Shown piece after piece: positions 8,556-17,774 of a stretch of DNA of 64,000 nt (positions within the stretch are counted from its first letter, which is position 1; each line of letters opens with the position of its first letter). Source of the stretch: Candidatus Pseudoruminococcus merdavium (GTDB taxonomy: Bacteria > Bacillota > Clostridia > Oscillospirales > Ruminococcaceae); the NCBI GenBank assembly GCA_904419745.1, contig CAJFSS010000012.1, positions 24,954 to 88,953 of the forward strand. The letters run 5' to 3'. The position numbers and the translations under genes are program-made. The notes beneath the pieces were generated by a model, which was given only the letters and a program-made list of their open reading frames with translations, was not told where the DNA came from and ran no database searches.

Positions 8556-10148
8556 CTATTTTTTGTTGAGTTCAATATTGTCAAGAACGTTCCTGCACAA
8601 AAACAAAAGCAGGGTGCTCAAGAGCAGGTTAAAAATGAGGGTTCCCAACAGGCCAATTCCTATCTGGAGTTCAGCGGATACCGGAACCAAAATCCCAAGC
8701 AGCACGCCGCCCAATATACCTGGCAGACAGAGTAAAATCATCACAATGAAGTATAAAAACATCAAAAGACCTTTACTCGCAATTTTCCCCAAAACTCTTT
8801 GGCTGAGGATGTTCCCCGCCATAAATACCATACCAAATCCAAAGCGTGCGAGAATCGCCGCCACAATTTCTACTGGAGACGCTCCTATAATCAAACCAAT
8901 CAGCAGCATGGTCACTGTCGCATCCACTGCAACTTTACAGATGTTTTCCATACAAAGGTGGATAAGCTTGGAAAACGGACGTTCCGGAATCAGATAGACA
9001 TAATGAATATCGAGTTCACGCAGCCATCTGCCGGTAGCACTGGTAAAAAGTTGAAAGTAAGTAAACATGGAAAACATGCCGATAAGTCCGAAATCCCTCA
9101 TGAAAAAGGCCATGATCCCTCCAATGACCAGAAACAACAGGGACATTTTATCGAAAAAGAAAATCCCGGCACGACGGTTTTCCAGCATGTGCTTGTAATA
9201 GAATACACCAGCTCCCCAGCCTTTTCGCAGGCCAGTATGTCCACGGTTGACTTTCCCTCCAGTAAGGCTGAGACTGGCCTCCTGAACTTTTCCCTCTTTT
9301 GCCGCTTCCTTTTGGGCATAGGTCACTTCTGTCGCCTGAAGAACATCTTCATAATAATCTGACTGCATCTTTGTAATAAGCAGAACCATCGCAGCAATAA
9401 AGAGAACCATCAGGGCAAGAAACAAAAATGCCATCCCCATGTTTCTGGTAAGCGCCATATAGGCAAAGGATTTTGCCCAGCCCAAAACCGGAAAAAATGA
9501 CGCCAGCGGGGACGCCGCCCCTTCGGACAGGGATTCCAGCGGGTTGATAAACCCATTTTGGACAAACGGATAGGCCACCGCCAAAACAAGCAGAGCAACA
9601 AATGCATAAAGCCCTATGCGCATCCAGCGTTTTCTAACCGGATTTCCATTGACAAAAATGTATATCGCCATGGCGGTAATTTCCGCACAAAAATAAGTAA
9701 AACCATACCCCAAGACAAGCAGGAAAAGCTGCCCCAGATCCACGCCATAAGTATTATGCAGCAGCCCATATTCAAAAAAGATAAAAACCCCAACCCATAA
9801 AGTCATTCCCACCTGCCGGATAAGGCCATAAAACAAAATCCGTTTGGGTCGGATGGGAGCGGAAAACAAAAGGTTTACATCTGCCATGGTAAAAAAGGTT
9901 GCCCCCGAAGAAAACCCTTTGAGTACATCCGCGACAAAAATCATGCCATAAAAGGCAAGGACGATCAGCCCAAGTTCTTCCATGGGACGCGGTTCCCAGC
10001 CCGCTCCATTGTTTCCATTTCCCACAAAAATCAGGAAAACCATCAGGCCAAGAAACAACAGATAGGCAATCAACCGTGCCGGTCGCTTTTTCAATTCCTG
10101 AATTCCATTTTTAAGAGTGGTCAAAGTCAGATAACGCAGCGCGCTCAT
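8556..10148 (-). CDS. Membrane component of a putative ABC exporter
   Basis: Large integral membrane protein of 530 residues with about twelve hydrophobic segments spread through its length, and a hydrophilic insertion of about 60 residues mid-protein that contains SDYYEDVLQATEVTYAQKEA. The size and arrangement resemble the 'putative ABC exporter' family of Firmicutes. Its start overlaps the stop of the adjacent ATPase gene by 4 bp (ATGA), so the two are translationally coupled and surely form one transporter. The substrate is unknown. Exporters of this class are usually tied to cell-envelope or peptide traffic, which I offer only as context. Confidence 0.85.
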   Translation of the reverse strand: MSALRYLTLTTLKNGIQELKKRPARLIAYLLFLGLMVFLIFVGNGNNGAGWEPRPMEELGLIVLAFYGMIFVADVLKGFSSGATFFTMADVNLLFSAPIRPKRILFYGLIRQVGMTLWVGVFIFFEYGLLHNTYGVDLGQLFLLVLGYGFTYFCAEITAMAIYIFVNGNPVRKRWMRIGLYAFVALLVLAVAYPFVQNGFINPLESLSEGAASPLASFFPVLGWAKSFAYMALTRNMGMAFLFLALMVLFIAAMVLLITKMQSDYYEDVLQATEVTYAQKEAAKEGKVQEASLSLTGGKVNRGHTGLRKGWGAGVFYYKHMLENRRAGIFFFDKMSLLFLVIGGIMAFFMRDFGLIGMFSMFTYFQLFTSATGRWLRELDIHYVYLIPERPFSKLIHLCMENICKVAVDATVTMLLIGLIIGASPVEIVAAILARFGFGMVFMAGNILSQRVLGKIASKGLLMFLYFIVMILLCLPGILGGVLLGILVPVSAELQIGIGLLGTLIFNLLLSTLLLFLCRNVLDNIELNKK

Positions 10149-10855
10149 GGATGTTCCCCCTGTCCTTCGGTAATGGAGAAGAACAGATCTTCCAGGCTCT
10201 CTCCGCTGGCTTCAATTTGGGTACGGTACCGGGTGGCAGCAAACTCCCCATTCATCATAATATGCGCAACATCCCAGTAATCCTCCACGCTGTCCAGCAT
10301 ATGCGTGCTGATGAGTACGGCAGTCCCATTGTCCCGGAGTTCCCGGAACATCTCCTTGAGCTGTTTGATTGCATGGGGATCTAGTCCAACCATTGGTTCA
10401 TCGAATATAATAACTTTGGGTCGGTGAAGCAATGCACAGCAGATACTCAGCTTTTGCTGCATACCTTTGGAGAGTTCTTTTCCAAGCTTGTCCTTCTTAT
10501 CGTTTAGTTCAAACCGTTCCAGCAGCCGGTCTGCCTCCTGCTGCCAGTTTTCCAGACGGTAAGCTCGCCCAATGAATTCCAAGTGTTCAGACACGGTTAA
10601 AAGATCATAGACCGCCGGCATTTCCGGCACATAGCCGAGCAGCCTTTTTGCCTCAATACTCTTGTTCGGATGCCCATCAATGGTAATTTCCCCTTCAAAA
10701 CGCAAAAGGCCGGTAATACATTTGATGATTGTTGATTTCCCCGCGCCATTTGGCCCGAGCAGAATAGCAATCTGTCCATCCCCGACAGACAGGCTGATAT
10801 TGTTGTTTGCCAACACATTTCCATAGCGTTTGGTGACATTTTTCACCTCAAACAT
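10145..10855 (-). CDS. ABC transporter ATP-binding protein (exporter type)
   Basis: Nucleotide-binding subunit for the adjacent membrane protein. Walker A GPNGAGKS is near residue 38, the signature LSKGMQQKLS near residue 131, and Walker B VIIFDEPMVGLD just after, followed by the H-loop STHML. It is 236 residues long from the ATG at 10855. A GTG four codons upstream is also in frame, but GGTGGGG lies better placed for the ATG. Expression probably comes from the promoter at 10902-10930. Confidence 0.92.
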   Translation of the reverse strand: MFEVKNVTKRYGNVLANNNISLSVGDGQIAILLGPNGAGKSTIIKCITGLLRFEGEITIDGHPNKSIEAKRLLGYVPEMPAVYDLLTVSEHLEFIGRAYRLENWQQEADRLLERFELNDKKDKLGKELSKGMQQKLSICCALLHRPKVIIFDEPMVGLDPHAIKQLKEMFRELRDNGTAVLISTHMLDSVEDYWDVAHIMMNGEFAATRYRTQIEASGESLEDLFFSITEGQGEHP

Positions 10856-10901
10856 GTCATTCCCCACCCTCTTTTTAAGTTCAAGAATTTTACATGTCTG
10901 A

Positions 10902-10930
10902 ATGATATATCAAGAGATGATATATGTCAA
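10902..10930 (-). promoter_or_regulatory. Promoter of the ABC exporter operon with twin TGATATATCA boxes
   Basis: TTGACA (10930-10925) and TATCAT (10907-10902) with a 17-bp spacer. The plus-strand text carries the palindrome TGATATATCA at 10903-10912 and a near copy TGATATATGT at 10918-10927, 15 bp apart. One overlaps the -10 box and the other the -35 box, which suggests a repressor operator. No obvious cognate regulator is adjacent except the AraC gene at 11229. Confidence 0.7.
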
Positions 10931-11228
10931 GCAACTTTATGTTTTCTTAAAGATTCCAAGAAATTTTCTTCTGCATAAAAAAAGACGGTTGATTGTTTAT
11001 CAACTGTCTTTTTTCATATTCCATGTTTTGTATGGTTAATACATTGTATCCCGTGCTCTCAAAAGTACAAATACGCAATTCCACGATAGATCTTTGCACT
11101 TCACTGGGCGTTTTCGGTACCTCCTTATTAAATACCTGGGGCTTATCCGCTAAACATCTGCCGCCATAGCTGGAATACCCTGCCGAATGTGAGTAACTCT
11201 GTCTTTTTTATAAGCTGGAATTCGTTTA
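10931..11228. other. Intergenic region holding a terminator and possible gene debris
   Basis: Apart from the hairpin at 10978-11014, the minus strand between 11040 and 11130 has GGAGGT followed by a 22-codon frame starting at a GTG. It has no recognisable product and may be the decayed end of a gene downstream of the AraC regulator. No other feature was seen. Confidence 0.4.
10978..11014. terminator. Bidirectional hairpin terminator
   Basis: Ten-base stem GACGGTTGAT/ATCAACTGTC (one G-U pair) with a 5-nt loop, flanked by A6 on the left and T6 on the right, so it can terminate on either strand. It most likely ends transcription from the AraC side. Confidence 0.75.
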
Positions 11229-12128
11229 TCAATTTGTATATCGTGCCGGAATAGCGAATCTTGCTCCCGTACTGGTATCTGCGCCAAAGTTAAAACTTGG
11301 AGCCACATCATATGCGAATTGATATCCATATAAAGCGGGGTTATATTTTCTTATTGCCATAGATAGGCTTTCAATTGCTTTACTGAAATTCTCCTCATTT
11401 TCATATGGCTCTCCTTGAAAATAAAGCATGATACATTCTGGAAGCTCCACAATTTTATACTGCTCTGGGAGTTCTTTATCATAATTTAAAGGGACTTCGA
11501 CCCCCGCCGCTATTTTTGAAAACCCATGTTCCACGAATCTATCCGGAAGCTCCAGTAAAGCAGCAGGTTCCATTTTTTCTACAATGCTATTCAGAAGCCC
11601 TTCCCATTCACAGCCCACCTCTTCACAATACGAAAAATAATCCTGCGCAGTATGCGACGGAAGATAAATCAGTTTTCTTCTTTTGCGTTCTTTTACAGTA
11701 ACCGTACAAAAATTCCACTCATTACTCATAGACAATTCCTCCTTGTGTTTCAACAGCGTACCATAATGACTGATCGGATGAGGAGTGAAAAGTGGAAGAG
11801 CCACTTTTTTGTCACGATATACAGAGGGCGTTATGTGAAACCTCTTGTAAAATGAACGTAAAAATCCCTCATGTGATTGAAAATGACTATTCAAAGCAAC
11901 TTCTAGGATGGGCTTTTTCGTATTCAGCAATTCATTGGCACTTTCCGTTAGGCAAACAGCATTTATATATTCCTGCAAAGTTTTATGAAAATATTTCTTA
12001 AAAAAGCGATTGGCTTGCCGCTTGGAATACCCAACTGTGGAGCAGACATTATCCGCATGAAAGTCCCCGTCTTTATAATGTGCGCGTATATAATTCTGCA
12101 TTTTCAAAACTGCTTCTATCTCTTTCAC
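11229..12128 (-). CDS. AraC-family regulator with GyrI-like effector-binding domain
   Basis: Transcription factor of 299 residues. Residues 1-100 hold the AraC double helix-turn-helix (first HTH around SKRQANRFFKKYF, second around EVALNSHFQSHEGFLRSF followed by the ITPSVYR signature). The C-terminal half resembles the GyrI/effector-binding fold, typical of SoxS/Rob-like multidrug sensors, which bind small hydrophobic ligands. It lies alone between two ABC systems, with a terminator downstream. The target is not evident. The exporter at 8556-10855 is the nearest candidate, by position only. Confidence 0.85.
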   Translation of the reverse strand: MKEIEAVLKMQNYIRAHYKDGDFHADNVCSTVGYSKRQANRFFKKYFHKTLQEYINAVCLTESANELLNTKKPILEVALNSHFQSHEGFLRSFYKRFHITPSVYRDKKVALPLFTPHPISHYGTLLKHKEELSMSNEWNFCTVTVKERKRRKLIYLPSHTAQDYFSYCEEVGCEWEGLLNSIVEKMEPAALLELPDRFVEHGFSKIAAGVEVPLNYDKELPEQYKIVELPECIMLYFQGEPYENEENFSKAIESLSMAIRKYNPALYGYQFAYDVAPSFNFGADTSTGARFAIPARYTN

Positions 12129-12350
12129 TCAATCATCTCCATCCATATTGTATTAGGTTTATATGGAATTTGTCTTGACCGATTTGGACAACTTTTATTT
12201 ATTCATTATAACATGATATTTTAATGCTATCGTTCTTTTTTCAAAATCAACCTATGATTTGAAAGCCGTTACATAGGAATCTTCTCGATGACTTAACCGA
12301 TTTTATATCAACCGGAAACTGGAACCCCATATTTTTTGTAGTCTTCTGCC

Positions 12351-12385
12351 CAAAACAAAAAAGGCCCTGAAGAAACAGGGCCTTT
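12351..12385 (-). terminator. Terminator of the NMT1-type ABC importer operon
   Basis: Ten-base stem AAAGGCCCTG with its exact complement, 6-nt loop, followed on the minus strand by TTTTGTTTTG. It lies 26 bp past the stop of the binding-protein gene. Confidence 0.85.
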
Positions 12386-12410
12386 GCTCTATTATGCTGT
12401 CAAAAAGCAG

Positions 12411-13421
12411 TTATTTGCTCTCCTTCATAACCTTCTCGGCAAAGCTGTTGTTGACAATTTTATCATAAGGGGCTTTTTCATCCAGTTCTCCCGCCTCAAT
12501 GATGACTTCCTGAAGGCGATCAAAGGACTCTTGGGTGAGCACTGGATCGGTATTCCATGCATCGATGGATTTATAGCGTTCCACGCAGGACGCCAGGGTT
12601 TCCAGGTCGGTATCCGGGAAAGATGGTTCAATCGCCTCGGCAATTTCCTCGGCGCTGTGTTCGTTCACCCATTGCTGTCCACGGTAAACGGCGCGGGTAA
12701 ACGCCTCTACAACGTCGCTGTTTTTTTCAAGATAGCTTTGTTTTGCAAAATATGCGGTATAGGGAATATCCCCTGCCTCCTCACCAATGGAGGATACAAT
12801 GTATCCCTGGCCTTCTTTTTCCAGAGTGGACGCCGTTGGTTCAAACAGGGAAACATAGTCCCCGCTTCCGCCAACAAAGGCTCCTGCCATTGCGTCAAAC
12901 TGGATACTGTCATCGAGGATAATGTCTTTTCCAGGTTCCAATCCCTTCTGCCGCAGCACATAGCATAGCGTCATATAGGGTACACCGCCTTTTCTTCCGG
13001 GCAGAATGGTTTTACCCTTCATTTCAGACCAGTCAAAATTTTCATTTGGTTCTCTGGCAACAATAAAAGAACCATCTCGGCGGGTCATTTGTGCAAATAC
13101 CTGAGGATAATCCTCATTGCCTTCGTTATAGACATAAATCGCGGCCTCGGGTCCAGCAAAACCAATATCAATCTGTCCGCTCAACACGGCTGCCATTGCC
13201 TTATCCGCACCGCCTGCATTGGACAGTTCCAGTTCAATCCCTTCTTCTTCAAAAAAACCAAGATTGATAGCTGCATACTGAGGTGCATAGAAAATCGAGT
13301 GAGTCACTTCGCTCACGCGGACCTTGGTTTTCCCCTCCTGTTTTGTACCGCACCCAGTAAAAGTACCAAGACACAACGCCCCACATAACAGCAGCGCCAG
13401 TGCTTTCATTCCTTTTTTCAA
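12411..13421 (-). CDS. ABC transporter substrate-binding lipoprotein, NMT1/SsuA type
   Basis: Periplasmic-type binding protein of 336 residues anchored as a lipoprotein: positively charged start, hydrophobic helix, lipobox FTGC with the modified Cys at 24. The SFYAPQYAAINLGFF-like opening (here HSIFYAPQYAAINLGFF) and EEEGIELEL are typical of the NMT1/THI5-like family, which carries taurine, alkanesulphonates, nitrate or thiamine precursors. The ligand here is not determined. I see no TPP-riboswitch element upstream of the operon, which slightly disfavours a thiamine role. It is the third gene after ATPase and permease. Confidence 0.88.
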   Translation of the reverse strand: MKKGMKALALLLCGALCLGTFTGCGTKQEGKTKVRVSEVTHSIFYAPQYAAINLGFFEEEGIELELSNAGGADKAMAAVLSGQIDIGFAGPEAAIYVYNEGNEDYPQVFAQMTRRDGSFIVAREPNENFDWSEMKGKTILPGRKGGVPYMTLCYVLRQKGLEPGKDIILDDSIQFDAMAGAFVGGSGDYVSLFEPTASTLEKEGQGYIVSSIGEEAGDIPYTAYFAKQSYLEKNSDVVEAFTRAVYRGQQWVNEHSAEEIAEAIEPSFPDTDLETLASCVERYKSIDAWNTDPVLTQESFDRLQEVIIEAGELDEKAPYDKIVNNSFAEKVMKESK

Positions 13422-13448
13422 ACTGCATTCTCCCTTTCTGAAGTAAAA

Positions 13449-14267
13449 TTAGGGCTTGTGGCTCAGCCGACTGTTGACAAAGCGTTCCAACAAAACAACC
13501 GCTTCATACATCAGTGCAGCCACCACAGCCAAAATAATCACGCTCGCCATCACCAAATCCAGTTTAAATACCTGGCCCCCGTAGACAATCAGATACCCCA
13601 GCCCGGCTTTGGAAACAAGGAATTCTCCCGCAATGACACCGACCATGGAAAGGCCGATATTGACTTTGAGCGAGTTAAACAGAGTGTGCACATTGGAAGG
13701 CATGACAATCTTTAAAAAAATCTGTCGTTTGGTCGCCCCAAATGTGCGGGCCATTTGAATGGTTTCCACATCCGTATTTAAAAAACCATGTAACACATCC
13801 ATAATCGTGACAATCAGGGAAATGGCAAGCGCCATTACAATAATCGCCTGCATTCCCGCACCTACCCAGATAATGATGACTGGGCCAAGCGCAATTTTAG
13901 GTAGGCTGTTGAGAACCACCAAAAACGGCTCCATCACTTTAGAGAGGTAACTCGACCACCATAGTGCTACGGCAACCAAGGTTCCAAGGACCGTCCCAAG
14001 CAAAAAGCCGATGAGGGTTTCATAACAAGTGACGCCAATATGCATCCACAAATCATCCTGGAACAGGCTGACATAGGTATCGAGAATCCGGGATGGCTGG
14101 CTGAGAATAAAGCTGTCAACAATCCCGACCCTGGCAAGAACTTCCCAAAGAACAAGAAATACGACCACAATGGAAACCTGGATTACAAGAATGGAGCGTT
14201 TACGCCTTTTTTTGTGACGAAGATAGATTTGACGTTCTTTTGAAATCGTTGTTTCAGACATGGACAT
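13449..14267 (-). CDS. ABC transporter permease, SsuC/TauC type
   Basis: Inner-membrane permease of 272 residues with six predicted hydrophobic segments and the conserved coupling (EAA) loop around ETIQMARTFGATKRQIFLKIVMPS. The start overlaps the end of the ATPase gene by 14 bp. ATG codons at 14267 and 14261 are both possible, and the first is preferred for its GGAAAGAG site. It pairs with the ATPase at 14254 and the lipoprotein at 12411. Confidence 0.9.
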   Translation of the reverse strand: MSMSETTISKERQIYLRHKKRRKRSILVIQVSIVVVFLVLWEVLARVGIVDSFILSQPSRILDTYVSLFQDDLWMHIGVTCYETLIGFLLGTVLGTLVAVALWWSSYLSKVMEPFLVVLNSLPKIALGPVIIIWVGAGMQAIIVMALAISLIVTIMDVLHGFLNTDVETIQMARTFGATKRQIFLKIVMPSNVHTLFNSLKVNIGLSMVGVIAGEFLVSKAGLGYLIVYGGQVFKLDLVMASVIILAVVAALMYEAVVLLERFVNSRLSHKP

Positions 14268-15039
14268 CAAGCTCTTTCCAAATTAAATTAAAATATTTAC
14301 TAAATTCGGGCTGTTCCCGGCACAACAAGGGGGAACGTTGCGGCAAATCAAAGGTAATCGTATGGATTTCCTTTACCGTTGCCGGACGGCCGGTCATCAC
14401 GACAATTCGATCGGACATGCTAATACTTTCCGGGATGTCGTGGGTAACCATCAAAGTGGTTTTCCCCTCCTGTTTCAAAATCCGGTAGACATCATCCGTT
14501 ACGGCAAGGCGGGTCTGATAATCCAACGCAGAAAAAGCCTCGTCAAGCAAAAGAATATCCGGTTTTACCGCCAAAGTACGGATTAGTGCCGCGCGCTGGC
14601 GCATTCCCCCGGATAACTGGGACGGATATTTGTCTTTAAATTCATACAAACCGTATGTCTGCAATAGTTGTTCTGCATATTCCACATTTTCTTTTGTTTT
14701 TCTATTTTGGATTTCCAAACCAAGCAGGACATTATTTAAAATTGTGCGCCATTCCAGCAGGTTATCCTTTTGCAACATATAACCAATTTGAGGGGATACT
14801 CCGGAGACCTTTTTCCCTCCGACATAGACGTTGCCATGAGTTGGTTGCTCAAGCCCCGCGATAATGGACAGCAAAGTTGATTTACCGCATCCACTGGGAC
14901 CTACCAGGGATACAAATTCCCCCTGTTGCACTGTAAACTCAATATCGTCAAGTGCAGTGACTTCACCATTTTCCGCCTGGTATTTTTTGATAATATGGTC
15001 AATTTTCAAACTTTCCAATGTTTCCCTCACCTCTCCCAT
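14254..15039 (-). CDS. ABC transporter ATP-binding protein, SsuB/TauB type
   Basis: Nucleotide-binding subunit of 261 residues. Walker A GPSGCGKST near residue 43, Q-loop GYMLQKDNLLEW, signature LSGGMRQR and Walker B ILLLDEAFSALD are all intact. The ATG at 15039 has its AAGGAG 17 nt away. A TTG seven codons on follows GGGAGAGGTGAGG and could be the true start, so the first seven residues are uncertain. It is first gene of the three-gene importer operon, and a TATAAT at about 15067-15072 on the minus strand may serve it. Confidence 0.9.
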   Translation of the reverse strand: MGEVRETLESLKIDHIIKKYQAENGEVTALDDIEFTVQQGEFVSLVGPSGCGKSTLLSIIAGLEQPTHGNVYVGGKKVSGVSPQIGYMLQKDNLLEWRTILNNVLLGLEIQNRKTKENVEYAEQLLQTYGLYEFKDKYPSQLSGGMRQRAALIRTLAVKPDILLLDEAFSALDYQTRLAVTDDVYRILKQEGKTTLMVTHDIPESISMSDRIVVMTGRPATVKEIHTITFDLPQRSPLLCREQPEFSKYFNLIWKELDVHV

Positions 15040-15213
15040 TTTTAATATTGAATTTTCTCCTTTGGGATTACTGTATTATATTCCTGCGCCATCGCCGGGG
15101 TGAGAGCAGCGCTTTTTTCATCAAAAAACACATCAAAAAAGAACAAAAAGCGTAGATTTTCTGTCCTGTTTCTGATAAGCTAGTATTCATGACAGGCTTG
15201 GAGGTTATGGATT

Positions 15214-16428
15214 ATGGAAAATAAAAAAGCAGTCAAAAACTGCCTGCTTGTTGCTACCTATGCTTTGGTTTTATATTTTCTTTTGACAAATTACCAGTCC
15301 GTATTTTCCCTGATTTCCCGGTTCTTAGGAATTTTGAGCCCTTTTCTTTTTGGAATCTGTCTGGCGTTTGTATTAAACTTATTCATGCGTTTTTTGGAAG
15401 AAAAACCAATCGCCTTTTTGGAACGTAAAACGAAGAAAAAACTTGGGAAGTTTAAACGTCCAATTTCAATTGTCCTTTCGTTTTTGTTTTTAATTTTAGT
15501 TCTGACAGCCCTGATTCTCTTTGTCATCCCGCAGTTGACAAAAAGTGTAAAAATGCTTGTCAGCAGTATGCCATTTTATCTCAATGCACTGGAAGCTTTC
15601 ATCAATATGACCATGGCGGAATGGGGAATCGACAGTATCGTCCTGGATCAGATTGCAATCAACTGGGGAGACATTATCCAGAAAGTCGGAACTTTTATTG
15701 CCAATACCATTCCGCATCTGCTCAATATCACGGTCAGCATCACCACCAGCATTTTTAATATGTTTATGGGCATCATCATTGCCATCTACCTGCTCGCAAG
15801 CAAGGAAAACCTGATTACTAATGTGAAACGGGTTTTATATGCCTTTTTACCCAGAAAAGTCTGCGACAAGACGGTTTATGTTGGCAGCAAACTCAACGAA
15901 TCACTGGGAAACTTTATCTCCGGACAGTTAATAGAGGCCTGCATTATCGGTACGCTATGCTTTATTGGCATGACGATTTTCCAGATGCCCTATGCACTAC
16001 TGGTCAGCGTCATAGTTTCCATCACCGCTCTGATCCCTATTTTTGGCGCCTATATCGGCGCTTTTGGGGGAGCGTTTATCATAGTCATGGTAAAACCCAT
16101 ATCAGCCATTTGGTTTTTAATTTTCATCGTCTGCCTGCAACAGTTTGAAGGCAGTGTTATCTATCCCCGTGTAGTCGGAGGTTCCATTGGCCTTGGAGGG
16201 CTTTGGGTTATGTTTGCGTTAATTGTTGCCGGTAGTTTTTTCGGATTGCCGGGAATGCTCATCGGTATCCCTGTATTTGCAGTCCTCTATTCTCTGCTCA
16301 GCCTTTCCACTCGCAAACGCCTTACGAAAAAGGGATTGATCGTCCATACCGCAGGACCTGCAACTGATTTTATTCCCCAACCGGAAACCAAAGAAGAACA
16401 TGATAAGCAGGAAGGGGCTCAAAAATGA
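15214..16428 (+). CDS. AI-2E family transporter (YdiK/PerM-like permease)
   Basis: Integral membrane protein of 404 residues with paired N-terminal helices, a hydrophilic loop, and a C-terminal block of helices containing the family motif around SITALIPIFGAYIGAF and QQFEGSVIYPRVVG. Members were named after an AI-2 exporter in E. coli, but most have other or unknown roles (ion/H+ exchange has been shown for some). GGAGGTTATGGATT precedes the ATG. The stop overlaps the start of the cupin gene (ATGA), so the two are coupled. Confidence 0.85.
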   Translation: MENKKAVKNCLLVATYALVLYFLLTNYQSVFSLISRFLGILSPFLFGICLAFVLNLFMRFLEEKPIAFLERKTKKKLGKFKRPISIVLSFLFLILVLTALILFVIPQLTKSVKMLVSSMPFYLNALEAFINMTMAEWGIDSIVLDQIAINWGDIIQKVGTFIANTIPHLLNITVSITTSIFNMFMGIIIAIYLLASKENLITNVKRVLYAFLPRKVCDKTVYVGSKLNESLGNFISGQLIEACIIGTLCFIGMTIFQMPYALLVSVIVSITALIPIFGAYIGAFGGAFIIVMVKPISAIWFLIFIVCLQQFEGSVIYPRVVGGSIGLGGLWVMFALIVAGSFFGLPGMLIGIPVFAVLYSLLSLSTRKRLTKKGLIVHTAGPATDFIPQPETKEEHDKQEGAQK

Positions 16429-16814
16429 ATTTGCCTGAGATCTTTTCAAAAAGCGATGCTATTCATGTGGAAAAGATAAACGGCACGGTAGTAGACTATT
16501 TTATTTTCCCTGAATTTGAAATTCATCGCAACCGTATTCCTCCTCACTGTACGCAGGAATGGCACTTTCACTCCAAGATTGAAGAGGTGATCGTGGTCAC
16601 ACAGGGAGAATTGGTGCTTTCCTGGATGGAAAATGGGAATTTAAAGCGCCGGCCAGTTGTACAAGATGAAATTATACGGGTAAAACGGTCCATCCATACG
16701 CTTTCCAATGAAACAGATTTTCCCTGTCTGTTTACAGTCTTCCGTTTTGTCCCCGATGGGGTGGATAAACGAGAACTTATCAAACAGGATAAGACCATTT
16801 TAAAGAAAAATTGA
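16425..16814 (+). CDS. Cupin-domain protein
   Basis: Single small beta-barrel of 129 residues. The first cupin motif is visible as PPHCTQEWHFHSKIEEVIVVTQGEL, with His residues and a Glu able to hold a metal. The second motif (VKRSIHTLSNETDFPCLFTVF) includes a further His. The family includes dioxygenases, isomerases and ligand sensors, and no substrate can be assigned. It overlaps the preceding AI-2E gene by 4 bp and is followed by a terminator. Confidence 0.75.
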   Translation: MNLPEIFSKSDAIHVEKINGTVVDYFIFPEFEIHRNRIPPHCTQEWHFHSKIEEVIVVTQGELVLSWMENGNLKRRPVVQDEIIRVKRSIHTLSNETDFPCLFTVFRFVPDGVDKRELIKQDKTILKKN

Positions 16815-16817
16815 CAG

Positions 16818-16853
16818 TACCGCTTTTCCAGTAACAGGAAAGGCGGTATTTTT
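16818..16853 (+). terminator. Terminator after the cupin gene
   Basis: Stem TACCGC(C)TTTCC-type arms (16818-16829 with 16837-16848, one bulge) followed by TTTTTA on the plus strand. Confidence 0.7.
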
Positions 16854-16945
16854 ATTCCCCTTGTTTTATAGGAAAAAAGTTCCTTACAGGCAGATCCCAA
16901 CTGGTGAATGGAGAACTCCCAAACCGACTTGCGACTTTTCCCGCC

Positions 16946-16974
16946 TTGTTTTCTCCGTCCCGTTATCGTATACT
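16946..16974 (+). promoter_or_regulatory. Promoter of the esterase-gpsA-rarA unit
   Basis: TTGTTT (16946-16951) and TATACT (16969-16974), spacer 17 bp, about 30 bp before the ribosome binding site of the esterase gene. Confidence 0.65.
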
Positions 16975-17004
16975 AGAAGCATTACAAAAAGGAGGCGAAA
17001 AACT

Positions 17005-17772
17005 ATGGCCTTGCTTTCTTGCCATATTTATTCCTCTGCTTTAAAAATGGGGACGGGCGTCCATGTCATTCTCCCTTTAGATATGGATTCGTGTTGTAAA
17101 ATCCCGCTGCGAACCGTCTATCTTTTGCATGGGCTGACGGATGATTATACCTGTTGGCTGCGGCGTTCCAACATAGAATCCTATGCACTTGCCCATGGGT
17201 TTGCCGTTGTTATGCCGGAGGTGCAACGCAGTTTTTACACAGATATGGCGTCCGGTATGGCATATTTTACTTATATCTCAAAAGAACTTCCCGACCTGTG
17301 CGAGAAGATGTTCCCTCTTTCCCAATGCCGAGAAGACCGCTTTGTTGCCGGGCTTTCTATGGGCGGGCATGGCGCGCTCAAATGCGCCCTGACTTATCCG
17401 GAACTCTATGCGGCCTGCGGAGCATTCTCTTCGGCGGTGGATATTCGGCAATTGTTTGCACAACCGGAAAATTCCGTACTCTCCGGGGAATTCTCTGCTA
17501 TTTATGGGGAGAGCATTTCAGATAAAGAGGACGTCTTTCGTCTAGCGGAGCAGGCCGTCCAGGCTGGAGGGCCTCTTCCGAAGCTTTTTTTAAGCTGTGG
17601 CACACAGGATTTCCTGTACGAAAATAACGAACGCTTTTATCAGCATTTGGTCAAACTCGGCTACACGGTGCAGGGATATGAGGCACAGGCTGGGCACGAA
17701 TGGCCGTTTTGGGACGAAAGTGTAAAACGAGCTCTGGCGTTTTTTGACAGCAGTATGGAAGGACGGATGTAA
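17005..17772 (+). CDS. Esterase of the alpha/beta-hydrolase (esterase D/FrmB-like) family
   Basis: Putative serine esterase of 255 residues. The nucleophile elbow is GLSMGGHGAL, the oxyanion segment is YLLHGLTDDYTCW, and the catalytic His is likely in AGHEWPFW near the C-terminus. Proteins of this family hydrolyse short acyl or feruloyl esters. The open frame runs upstream to 16861, but AAAAAGGAGGCGAAAAACT directly before 17005 and a promoter inside the upstream part fix this start. gpsA begins 2 bp after the stop. Confidence 0.85.
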   Translation: MALLSCHIYSSALKMGTGVHVILPLDMDSCCKIPLRTVYLLHGLTDDYTCWLRRSNIESYALAHGFAVVMPEVQRSFYTDMASGMAYFTYISKELPDLCEKMFPLSQCREDRFVAGLSMGGHGALKCALTYPELYAACGAFSSAVDIRQLFAQPENSVLSGEFSAIYGESISDKEDVFRLAEQAVQAGGPLPKLFLSCGTQDFLYENNERFYQHLVKLGYTVQGYEAQAGHEWPFWDESVKRALAFFDSSMEGRM

Positions 17773-17774
17773 TT

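Noticed and set aside
11040..11130. 22-codon minus-strand frame with GGAGGT
   Set aside because: Too short, with no recognisable sequence. Noted only as possible debris.
15040..15213. Possible TPP riboswitch before the NMT1-type importer
   Set aside because: I looked for the CUGAGA/thi-box pattern and found none, only a weak promoter-like TATAAT.
16861..17004. Upstream extension of the esterase gene
   Set aside because: A promoter and the ribosome binding site lie in this stretch, so it is not translated.
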